A DNA stretch of 64,000 nt from Halichondria panicea (taxonomy: Eukaryota > Porifera > Demospongiae > Suberitida > Halichondriidae): NCBI RefSeq assembly GCF_963675165.1, contig NC_087379.1:4171442-4235441 (forward strand), written 5' to 3'. Under the pieces are notes generated by a model. That model was given only the letters and a program-made list of their open reading frames with translations. It ran no database searches and had not been told where the DNA came from. The translations under genes and the position numbers were made by a program. Shown here one piece after another: positions 48,965 through 59,900 of this stretch (its first letter is position 1; each line of letters begins with the position of its first letter).

Positions 48965-51900
48965 TTATAAGATTAAGTCTGAAGGCCACCAGTTTGGTTT
49001 GTGTGGAAACACTTGCAACTGTTCACTGTCAGTTGGCTCCTTCAGAAACACATTTTCTTGTGAGCTACAGGGAAAAGGTAGTTTGCTTGGTCTGAAACAT
49101 TCACCTTGCTCTCTACAATTCACGCATAACGTTCATCAAGTGAAGACATTCACGGACACGGCATGGCAGCTAGCATAGTAAATTCAAACTACATGTAGCA
49201 CACCTTTCTTTGACTCTCAACAGAGCCAGTCCGATGTTACCTCGATAACAGATCAACTTTCCCAATGCTTTGCCTTTGTCGTTCACTAGAGTCGAACCAG
49301 TGGGGATTTTATCCTTAGGACTGACAAGAAAAAAGTGGCAACGTGATGATTATAAGACGAATGCATTCAATTTTTATAGAACCTCGATTATCCGGCTTGG
49401 CAATTTCTTTTGAGCATTGCAGCTGTTATTATGGAGATAGGCCTGCTTACTGTATTACTAGAACATTTTGCTGGTGAAAAACCTTTGCGAATGAGCCAAA
49501 TCAGCAGAAAAATTGACCTTTGCAATCTAACTATTGCATTCTGGCAAGGATCGTGTGTATTTACCAGTACTAATTTAGATTTTTATTAGATCAACCCTCG
49601 CAAAGTTCGCATGTGATGGTCACAAACATTCCAGTAGTACGATATCTTCTGCTCATGCGCAGACAACCATGTGGCACCAGAGGAGGTACGACATCCACGA
49701 GTCAAAGGAAGTGTTTTAGACTCACATCCTATTATTTTTAGGTCAAAATTCAATTGTGTGTTACCTGCCAAACAAAAACACTGGGATATTTTTAGCTGCC
49801 AAGAGTCTAATTCGTACACTGTTTGATGTAGGTTATAGCTATTAGCTTAATCAACCATAGTTCAGCTTCAGAATGGGATGCCTGGAGTTGCTATGAGTAT
49901 CACTTTGTTTGATGTGCTATTGAACCTTGACCTGGATATAATAAGGAATATGGCACTAAGACTCGCGGATGTCGTACCTCCTTTGATGTGGCACCGCTGT
50001 TTATGGTGTATCAAGGCGTGGTTTATCTATTCGATTATCCGGCATATTCAGTTATCCGGCCTGCCTTTGGAACCAAAGTGTCTGGATAATCGAGGTTCTA
50101 CTGTACATGTAATGCGAGCAAGGAAAGAATGCATGTACATAATAATCACTTCTTTAATACCCTAAAACAGAGTAGTCCACTCACCTCCTGCCCAGAGAGA
50201 CGGGCATGACCCTCTTCCTCACCATTCCAGTGTGGTGGGTTCTAGCAGTCAGTTCTTGCCCTACGTAGCAGCCCTTGTCAAAACTCACTGTAAAATGCAG
50301 TGAATTTTGCTCATACACTGCACTATTCATATACATATCTAGAGTACTTGGGACAAATACACCCGTAGCAAGAGGAGGAGAGTATTTAAGTAACCGCTTA
50401 TCATTTGGCACTTAGCTACCCGTAACAAATTCTGTTAGTGCATGTTTACAGCTCTATGAACAAAAGTAAATAATTTATAAAGAGTATAAAAAACTACAGT
50501 GCTGACCTCCACGTTGAAGGTCGAGGTTGTATTCAAGAGGAAAACAGCGGGCCACAGGTATTTCTTCCACTCCCTCAGCTAGGCCAGTCACCAGTCGGTG
50601 GGCATGGTACTCGTCTAGAAGTGGGAAGACCATACACCATATGTACGAAATGAACATTATTTAGTTATTATCGTGCATGTAGTGTGAATAGAACTAATAT
50701 AATCAATCTACGTTTATGTCTGTATAATAATGCAGAGGCACTCTCACTGTAGTATAGGTAAGCATAGCTCTAGGCTATAGTACAGAGGTTTTCAGGTAGG
50801 TTGAGGGAATGCTTCAGAGTGTAAAGTTACTCATGCATGAATTACTACATACAGCACAGTACAGCAGTAATTTAATTATAACTTATGCATGAGTAACTTT
50901 ATGCTCTAAAGCATTCCCTCAACCTACCGGAAAACCTCTGTAATGGTGACGTCATACAATTAAGCCTGGCTATACGTGTATAACCCACCGATGGTGGCTC
51001 CAGTGGCACCGTATTTTGAGTTGAGTAGTTCAGTTGACGAATCAGTGACTATTCTGGTCCCAAACTCACTGCAGAATAGAAACACAGGAATTGGAGGGTT
51101 ATTGTTTCAACAGAATGTTATGTACCTACTTGAGACGGGGATCCGGGAATACTGAATCACTGCTATGCGAGGAATCTCCATGACAACCAGGGAAGAGCGC
51201 CCACACCTTGTGATCAGCATCAGCACTGGAAATCTCCACCTGAGTTACAGTTACGTAGCGCATAAAGTATTACATCACTCCTATAATATGTGGCCATAAC
51301 GCTAACAATACATAATAGTCCTAAAGTTGATCACCAGAAATTAATGATGTACACATTACACATTATAAATTCATAAAACAAGTGAAGGTTAATTCTTTCA
51401 CAGAACACCTTGCAAAGTGCAGATCGAGGTCCCCTATAAAGCAGTCTCACACAGATCTTAGACTACAAATCACTGAGCTCATAATAAGTAATGCAAAAGT
51501 ATGAATACATGAATACATGAAATAATATACATGTAGGTGCTCAAACCTTGGCTCTGAGAGCATATCTCTTGAGATGCTTCATAATATCAGCCGCAGCTCG
51601 AGAGTCACATTCTAACAGCTGATCATTGTCGTCGCGGTGATAGAGAATTATATCATAGAGGACACGTCCCTGGAAGACAAATATAGTCGTGCAAAAGTAC
51701 CAAAAATATAATCACATTGTATATACTTTACTGACAATTTTATTTTGCTTATACGCTCAGCACCGTAAGGCATTGACTATAATTATAGGCACACCTTCTA
51801 TTTACAAACTCTTGAAACGAAGTCGATAGTCACCTGACAGTGAAAATGGACCCGAACCATTTGGCAAGGGGTAGTTGGGTAAGATTAACCAATAGAAGAA

Positions 51901-53163
51901 TGGCCATACAACTGTAGCTATACATTATGTTCTAATTTATCAGACAACCAAAATGTTTGAACAGCCATGCAGCTGCATGTAAGCTAGCCTCGATCCCAGC
52001 CCCTCTCACTAGTGGGCCTGGTAACCACCGTTTGAGCGTGGGGTGGATTCAATAGTAAATTTGTTAGTAAAACTCTTTGTCACCCTTTTGGTCACCCACG
52101 TGGTTGATTAAACTATTAGAGAGAAATCACTATCACAACTCTAGGCTCATACAGGAGCACTGATCTTACAGAGATGGCATCAAACAAGTGTCTGGAAGCA
52201 AGTAGACTTGCCAGAGCCGGTAGGTAGTGACAGAAAACGCCCACCACTCTATCATAGTAATAAAAAAGACAAAACCTGACTTTTCAACACTGGAAAGAGC
52301 TTGAGCAAGAGCAGAAGAGAAGTAGAAGCCATCACAACAAAACTAGTCACTAGTCTAGGCCATAAATGTTGTAAGTATCTGTTATTAAAACTGCTATGAT
52401 TTGTGTAATGACATCAATGTAAAATATACAATAATAATTATTATACTGACTAATTTACTAAGATATCTCGATCCCGAAGATTCTTGGGGAAATTGACGCA
52501 TGCGCAGACAGTGTATACCAGGCCGTCTTTCTCAATTCAGAGCGGCCTGGAATCGAGGCTACATGTAAGCTAGCTAAGTTTAATAGCACAGAATAGTTGC
52601 AATATAAGTAGCTAAGCTAGCTAACTGCATTGACTCTTGCTAGCTATAAACTGCTTGTAATCAATGTACATATCCAAGCGATCCACTATGATTAGAATAA
52701 CCAGCCAGTATACGTAATTATACGGTAGTATAAAGTACATGTACTAAAATATAAACCTGTGCATTGAGGATCATGGAGTAGAGGGTGTGTTGATCTCTGA
52801 GTGTGCTGACATCAGCAGTAATGAGTCCCTGTAGGAACGTTCCACTGTCTGACCCACACACCCTCACCAGCGACCGATGAGACAGCTGTAGACTCTTGGC
52901 TCCGCCAGTACTAGCATGTGCGGTCTGCATTGAGGAAAAGTAAATCATTTCATACTCACAGCCCGCAGTACCATACCACGTGACTACAGTCCCTTCTTAT
53001 TTAATACAGTCTCTATAAGATTAAGATTACCTATCAAATTCATTGTGAGCACTATGATAATTATGGCTGTACGTACTTGTACAAACGTGCAGCATGGATT
53101 GTGTCTGACTCTCCTGAAAGGGTTTACGACTACAAACTGAAACATTCGCTTGGAAATATTCAT
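48965..53163 (-). CDS. IBA57: IBA57-type iron-sulfur cluster assembly factor
   Basis: A folate-binding YgfZ/GcvT-family protein that helps build mitochondrial [4Fe-4S] clusters with ISCA1/ISCA2. Nine exons join in frame: 53163-53077, 52924-52757, 51669-51547, 51239-51130, 51068-50989, 50614-50507, 50287-50185, 49320-49204, 49064-48965 (331 residues). Exon 1 gives an Arg/Lys-rich, acid-free N-terminus suited to mitochondrial import. [11 protein letters not shown] and LLECDSR are conserved. The family signature [17 protein letters not shown] (Cys near 232) is intact, and the protein ends with NWWPSDLIL like the vertebrate DWWP end. An AATAAA lies at the stop codon on the minus strand. The start faces the DUF4442 gene 127 bases away. 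Introns carry two 9-base-duplication elements. Confidence 0.93.
49378..50103. mobile_element. Pogo/Tigger-like element in IBA57 intron, with nested insert
   Basis: Left end TAGAACCTCGATTATCCGG and right end GGATAATCGAGGTTCTACTG are inverse; the right end is followed by TA. Near 50030-50060, GATTATCCGGCATATTCAGT shows another internal end copy. The CAGAGGAGG element sits inside. Confidence 0.65.
49678..49985. mobile_element. CAGAGGAGG element nested in IBA57 intron, 9-bp duplication
   Basis: Ends CAGAGGAGGTACGACATCC and GGATGTCGTACCTCCTTTG are inverse, and ATGTGGCAC flanks both sides (49669-49677 and 49986-49994). 308 bases, non-coding. Related to 16168-16301 and to the half copy at 10130-10227. 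Confidence 0.85.
51985..52561. mobile_element. TAGCCTCGATCCC element in IBA57 intron, 9-bp duplication
   Basis: The left end starts TAGCCTCGATCCCAG and the right end finishes CCTGGAATCGAGGCTA. CATGTAAGC lies on both sides (51976-51984 and 52562-52570). 577 bases, with a CGCATGCGCAGACA tract shared with 34786-35869. Confidence 0.85.
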
Positions 53164-53290
53164 CCTGGGATCAGAGTATCACAGGGAACACAGGAGCACG
53201 TCCACAAAGAGATCTTGATTTTTCTAAATGAAGAGCATTTTTTCAATTGACGCTCATCATCGCATTTTCTGCTAAAAATTATTAAATGCT
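53164..53290. promoter_or_regulatory. 127-bp bidirectional promoter IBA57 / DUF4442
   Basis: Only 127 bases separate the two start codons on opposite strands, so both promoters and both 5' leaders must overlap here. No TATA box is evident. Co-regulation of the pair is inferred. Confidence 0.6.
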
Positions 53291-53755
53291 ATGCTGTTGC
53301 ACAAGGGGCAACAGGCTTGGAAGCTGTTTCTGAGTCGATTCTGGCCTCCCTTTCTTGGAGCCAACATCAGAGTCACCAAACTTACCCCAGACTACCGTGA
53401 GATGGAGACGAGAATGAAACTAACTCGACTCAATCGCAACTGGGTGGGAACTCATTATGGTGGCAGTATCTTCTCAATGACTGACCCTTTCTATATGTTC
53501 ATGCTCATAAACCTTCTGGGAAGTGACTACATGGTGTGGGATAAGTCTGCGTCCATTGAGTTCAAGAAACCAGGAAAAACAGAGATGATTGCTAACTTTA
53601 GTGTTTCCGACGAGAAGCTCGAACAAATTATCGAGAACACTAAAGATGGGAGTCCATATTTTACAGAGTTTTGTGTCGAAGTGCTGGACACTGACAATGA
53701 GGTTGTAGCTAGTGTAGACAAAACAATTTATGTGAGGAAGAAAAAAGGAAAATAG
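53291..53755 (+). CDS. DUF4442/hotdog-fold protein (putative thioesterase), single exon
   Basis: A 154-residue protein of the DUF4442 family, related to PaaI-type hotdog thioesterases; the substrate is unknown. Conserved features are FLGANIRVTKLTPDYREMET, the NRNWVGTHYGGS loop (residues 48-59) where hotdog enzymes place their active site, DPFYMFMLINLLG, DYMVWDKSASIEFKKPG and the C-terminal VDKTIYVRKKK. The length is that of a full bacterial DUF4442 protein. The gene has no introns, unlike most neighbours, and the match recalls bacterial members, so past transfer from bacteria is possible but untested. The ATG at 53291 is the first in frame. It lies between IBA57 (divergent) and OXA1L (171 bases downstream, same strand). 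Confidence 0.75.
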   Translation: MLLHKGQQAWKLFLSRFWPPFLGANIRVTKLTPDYREMETRMKLTRLNRNWVGTHYGGSIFSMTDPFYMFMLINLLGSDYMVWDKSASIEFKKPGKTEMIANFSVSDEKLEQIIENTKDGSPYFTEFCVEVLDTDNEVVASVDKTIYVRKKKGK

Positions 53756-53785
53756 AGTGGTTTTTCATACAGATCTACTTCAAGC

Positions 53786-53838
53786 GTAGTCTCGCGAGCA
53801 GACGTTGGGGGGGGGAGGGAAAGTTGTGCTCGCGAGAT
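53786..53838. mobile_element. 53-bp palindromic micro-element, 9-10-bp duplication
   Basis: Arms GTAGTCTCGCGAGCA and TGCTCGCGAGAT flank a G-rich centre (nine G residues in a row). TACTTCAAGC occurs on both sides (53776-53785 and 53839-53848). It lies 30 bases after the DUF4442 stop codon, probably in its 3' untranslated region, and contains the palindrome CTCGCGAG twice. Confidence 0.7.
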
Positions 53839-53926
53839 TACTTCAAGCATTAGTTTAACACATTATTTTATGGACTAATCATTATTTTCTGATAATCACA
53901 ATTTTGTTTCCAAATTAAAGACTTCA

Positions 53927-56900
53927 ATGAAGAAATTGAAATCCATTTTTCACCCACGTGGTGTTTTTAGGATCAGAATGAGTTGTACTACAGTTTTCAG
54001 AGGGAGTCTTGCTCAAAGATGGATACCCTGTCAGTCACATAAGTACTTGTTGTCACAAGCTGGAACTACCAGAGTGGATCTGAGATGTAATCACAGCAAA
54101 ACTCAATCTAGAACCTTGGGGACATTTGGTAGAAGAACGATCTACAAATCACAGCACCAGGGGACAACCTCCATCTCTGCCATTTCTGGCTACTCTCTGT
54201 ATAACGCTTTACCCCATTATCAACAGTTCAGCTCATCATCTGTGACACTCAACAAAGCAGCAACGAATGAGTTGGTCACCACAGTAATAACCACCCCCAC
54301 TGTCCCCCTTGCAGTTGACCCAGCCTCTGTCAACACCTCAGACGTTCTCGAGACCTCTGCACATGGTCAGTGGGCCAGCGATGCTGCTCTAGTCTCTACA
54401 GGGGATGATCTGTCCAGTCTTGGCCTGGGAGGTTACTCTCCTATTGGTCTGATACAGTTGTCCATGGAGTGGATCCACTTACACACAGGCATGCCATGGT
54501 GGGCCTCGATTATTACCTGTACTATAATTTTGAGAACAGCACTGTTGCCAATAGCAATAAAAATGCAAGCCAATACGGCCCGGATGAACAATATCAAACC
54601 TGAAACTGAAAAACTGATGGCTAAGATAAAACATCACAATCGCTTTGGACAACACAATCTAACGGCCATTGCAAACAAGAAATTGCTGGACTTGTATCGA
54701 GAGCACAAATGTAGTCCACTCAAGTTGGCCCTCACTCCGTTCGTCCAGATCCCCATCTTCATCTCCTTCTTTATTGCCCTGCGCCGGATGGCCGCTGCAC
54801 CTGTAGAGAGCATGAAGACAGGAGGTACTCTGTGGTTTACTGACCTCACCCAACATGACCCCTATTACGTCCTGCCGTTTATCTCCTGTGGACTACTGTT
54901 GGCTACCATCGAGGTGAGTGTGTGTAAGGGAATGTTTTGTGCCAATGTACATCATGTACTGTATAATATAATTATGGTGAAGGTTGTGAGAGAAATAATC
55001 ACCTACTGAGAGGGGGACAATGGTTGTATACAGTGGAATCTCTATACAACGGACACCATACATCTAATTATGGGAACAAGGTTTTGGCCATTACAGAGAG
55101 GTGTCCGTAGTAAAGAGGTTTGATCATCATGCATATTTATGATGCTTCATGAGCCAATTCCTGCTTCTAGTGAACCTTGGGACTGTACTAATGCTTCTCT
55201 AGGTCTTGCAAGCTTTGAAAAGACAGCAGATCCAAGCTAGAGCTAAATGTTCATAGATCTTGCACATAAATGCATTTATCTTTCTGCTGATCCAGCATGT
55301 GGCTAGCCATTAATGGGGTTCGGGTTTGTTGTTTCGGTGTTTCCCCTTATAGCTCAGCTGTAATCAACGTCATTCTAGGACATGCGAGTTGATGTCTACA
55401 TGTACATGCATGTGTACATGTTTTAAATGAGGTAGGGATGGTACTGTATGTGATTGCTACTATACTTGCACGTTCAGATGGGAGGGGAGGCTGGAGTTAG
55501 CAACCCTCAAATGGAGAAGATGAAGACATTCTTTAGAGCGTTCACCATCTTGTTGATACCCATCACTGCACAGTTCCCCACGGTGAGAGCAGGGTTGTTG
55601 TTTCAAAATTCATTTCAAAGTGTGATGATCTTAACCACAAATGGTGGAACCTTCACAATGTACCTTCCCCAAGCTGGAATCTTTTTTTTCAGTTCTTTAT
55701 TCTCCTTCGATAGTTTCATTTTGAACTGTGTTCATTGTGCTCTCCCCCCCCCTCCCTCAGGGTCTGTTCATGTACTGGCTCCCCTCGTCGATCTATTCCA
55801 TTGCTCAGATCCTCCTGCTCAAGTTGCCACCTGTCAAGTCCCGACTGGGCATACCTGACACCATCACCACTCCCTCCCACACTAAGACAGCTGCCAGCAG
55901 CAAGGGATTCTTCCAGATGGTCAAAGACAGTAAGTCGAATGGCACTATATTTATTACAGTTAGTACTTAATTAATTAGCACAGTGGAACTTTTTTATAAC
56001 TCAAATGTACATGTACAAGTCATGTAAGAGATAGAGACCAGACACCCAGGTCCTGGATGAATATTTTGTGTACAAACCAACCAACAAAGGCCATACTTTT
56101 GTATACAACGCTTTAATTACAACCCGGTGTTCGTTATAGTTCTACTGGGGTTAATGACTTGCGATAAGTACCTATTACATGCAAGTTTCCATGGATATTT
56201 CCTGGTACTAGACGTATTATGTACATGTATATACAAGCATAGAACAAGCATAGAAGACTCGTCCCCTTGAGTACCTGGTTTTATTGTGTCTTAAAAATTA
56301 TTGTGAGAGTGTGTGGGAGAATGGTGTATTAATGAGTGTGCTCAAACCTAGTTCTAATTTTACTCAAAACGTGTCTATTGTTGCTGGTAGGACAACAGCT
56401 GTGTAGTAGTCATTCCTTGCTTGATGGTCCACATCTGCACCAATAGTGACTTAGAAATCTGTCTAATAGATGTTGCCAAAATTGGGATCAATTTCCATAG
56501 CATGTACAAATAATGCCGTACGTTCCCTAGCGATTAATTAATGTACATGTACATTATACATGTAAGAACTGTACGTACGTATGTGTGTATGCATGACCTA
56601 ATCCTTATTAACTGTTTCCTATAGGAAATCACTCCGATTGGAATGATAGACGTTAATGTGTTTATACATAGCGTCATAATTAAAAACCTTTGAATAAACC
56701 TTTGTCCTGGTAATTACATGTACTCTACATGTACATACCAATTAATGTACTAAAATATCATTTCTTGGTTATGTCTTTAGATTGACTTTGAATTCTGTGG
56801 TGGGGACCCAGTTGAGAATTATACTTTAATGTGGCTCCTGTGACTACGGTATGAATTGCTATCAACACTTTGAATGACGGATCCGTGGCCGCCACACTAG

Positions 56901-59900
56901 AATAACAGAACTAACCAGCCATTTAAATTAGTAGTTCAAACTCTCTTAATTTGTTAATGATGCATTTGCTGCTCTAAGCTCATGCTTAATTTTTCCCATT
57001 TCTGGTTAATGGCCACTCTCGCAGTTTTGATTAGTAAAAGCTTCTATAAAACTAAACGGTGACGTTTCGTGTGAACCTTATGCACTAGAATTAATTTATT
57101 GCTGTGGGGCATGTTGTCGAAATGTTTATTCTACGTATTTGGTCTTGCGCTGTTAAGAGTACAAGTAGTACACTGGTTAGTAGACACTGTAATTACGTTA
57201 AATATAGAGTAGCCAAGCTCGTGAATAGATTGTGCCGACACTTTTAGATTAAGGCATACATTGCACACAATGTTTGATTACAACTGCTTGGTCTAACAAC
57301 AACATTAATATAGTTATAGGAGGGATGCATTTTTCCTCTCTTTTGTTTGCATGCTCTTTTGTACCTACTCGCATGATTGTAGTGTAATACACTTTTAGGT
57401 GCGGTCATGTACGTATGATGTCATATGGATATCCCGTCTGGGAGGAGCCCAGACAGGATATCCAAGGTTCTATTCCCAAATTTTCGAGACAGTTGCCCAT
57501 TATTCCCCTACTCAAAAATTTGAATATATGTCACAGTTAGCACACAAAGACACATGCACAAATATAAATTTTTAAATAACTGTTAACTTCCCCTAAGGGG
57601 TTGTTAGCAAACGTGCTGTTCGAAATCCCCTCTGATGTTCACAGTCAGCTTCAATCTGAGACCTTAATTCAATTTAATCTGGAAAAGAGGCGTGACACCT
57701 CTCCTGGGGCCTAAAATTCTTTTTTAGGGAGCAAGGCCAATTATTCTCAAAGAAATTCCCGCATAATGTGTGCCTCCCTAATCTCGTCAGCTCGACGGAG
57801 TTACTAAGGGTTACAGCAGTAATCTCACGAGTACCAAATGTGTACAATGACACTGTGTTAATAATTTTCCTGTAAAAGGCGTAGTAAATAATTGTACATA
57901 TACACGTACGTAAATCTATACACTAAGGGTCTATAGTTTGCTGACGTCGTAAACAGATGATTGTCTTTACAACTGTAATGTCAGTAATGGAGTAGAGTAG
58001 AATCAACGCTAGCACCACCTCAGTCACCCTCTGGCTGATTTCCAGCACCAACCAAGCTGAAGAAGGACCTTGCTGTCCCTGATATCCCAAGCACGAGCCA
58101 AATAACAGATATGCGGTTAGAACTGCTCTTCCGGCTGTTATCAGAGAGTATAGGATCGAAAATACAACCGTAGCGTATGTGATCGTCACAATTTTAATCT
58201 TGGTTCGTTTAGTTTTTGCTTGACGTCGCTGCAACTCTTTGTTAGCAAAAGTACGTTTACGTTCTGTGGAGGCATGTTCCAAAGGTGGTGCAGACGCATC
58301 TGAAATACGCATGGACTTTGTCTCTGATCGATTGAGTTTTCGTAGCAGTCGATTTCCGGCAAACAAGAACAACACACAAGCTACTATACCTCCAACCGCA
58401 AAAAGACATTCGCAAATCAGAATTGAAATTACACCTTGATACGGTACAGTCAAGGCAATAACCTCGGCAACAATCACAATCATGTAAATGACAAACACTA
58501 CAGGAAATATGATTTTCCACTGGTGATGCCACGGCTCTCCTGGTTTTGTGTTGATTTTTAACAGGGCGACAATCATCAGTGTGTAGCTTGCATTCAGGCT
58601 CGGGAATCCAAGAGCCTCGATACTTATCGATATGATGAACCAGCCCGGAAACGATGTGGCGATAAATCCAACTAGTCCAAATGGATCTAATGCCAACCAT
58701 AATGCACGACTGAAACTGAGAATAGCGATGCATGTATATACAGTAACAAATATTTTACTTTGTAGTCTGACACAGTCTTTCTTGAAGAGCAGCAATGTTG
58801 ACACAACTCCCAGACCCAGGAAAGCTACAGCCATTGCTGCGCTGTACACATAGAAGATAACGTTCCATGCTAAGTCTCTTTCAGTCCACACTGTGAAGTT
58901 CTGTGGAGCAGTGAGAGCCAAGATTTGATATGGCTCCAAGTCCTCTAGAAAGATGTCTTTGTATTCTTCACAGCTGGTAAGCATCTTTTAGTGTAGTGCA
59001 GTGGATTCCAGTTGATTAGCAATAGTTACCAGCACTATCTTTACCATTTGCTCTAGGCTAGCACTCTATCCAGTACTTCTTTTTGTGTAATGCATGACAC
59101 GTACACTACTGTAAGTTAGCCATGTATGACTCCCACCCTTGCACATTAATTAGAATTGAAATGCTTGCACATTTTGCCTCACATCTGCCCTTTGATTGTC
59201 GTCTGTTCCCTGATTGTTTGTCATAACACCAAAGGAATACCCTAAAATATAGTAGTAAACTACTCCACTTTATCTAATTGGATTATGAGGAACCGGTAAT
59301 TATTGTCACTCCCTTTTCATATAGTTTACAAGCGATGTCCGGTGCATACATAGTATATAATTATAGTGTTATGAGTGTTTACACTGTACCAGCAAAGTTA
59401 GGCGTACATTGAGATGTTTGTCCATGAAATAACTAAGAATGTAGGAATGCGGCACTGTAATTAGTAGCAGGTGCATTGTAACTGTTGGTATGTGATATGG
59501 TAGAGTTTGCCGGGGACATAGAAATCTGTGTACAATTAGACTAATTAACAGTAATGTCATGCCTTTCATTCCTGTACTGCTTGCTTACCTGGGTGCTCAT
59601 TCCGTGAATCACTGGAACATTTTCTGTATGGCCTCTCTGATTTCATGTCAACTGTAACGCTTTGCTCCAAGCACATTTGTGAAGTAGAAAGACTTCTGTT
59701 TACATGTACATAAACTCTCCAACTTGGCTTCTTACAATGAGGCTGTGTGCACATGTACTGTAGGTGTGTTTGGCTTAATAAGTAAATAATAATGTTATTG
59801 TGGGATCCATGCATCGATCTGCAATTGCTACCCTAGAGCAGGTTGTCCACACACTAGTGCGTTGTACTACATGTACTGCACTACCTTTATTCAATTATTC

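Noticed and set aside
58257-58733. 158-residue minus-strand ORF and shadows within the seven-transmembrane gene
   Set aside because: Out-of-frame shadow of the 353-residue ORF, without hydrophobic pattern or known domain.
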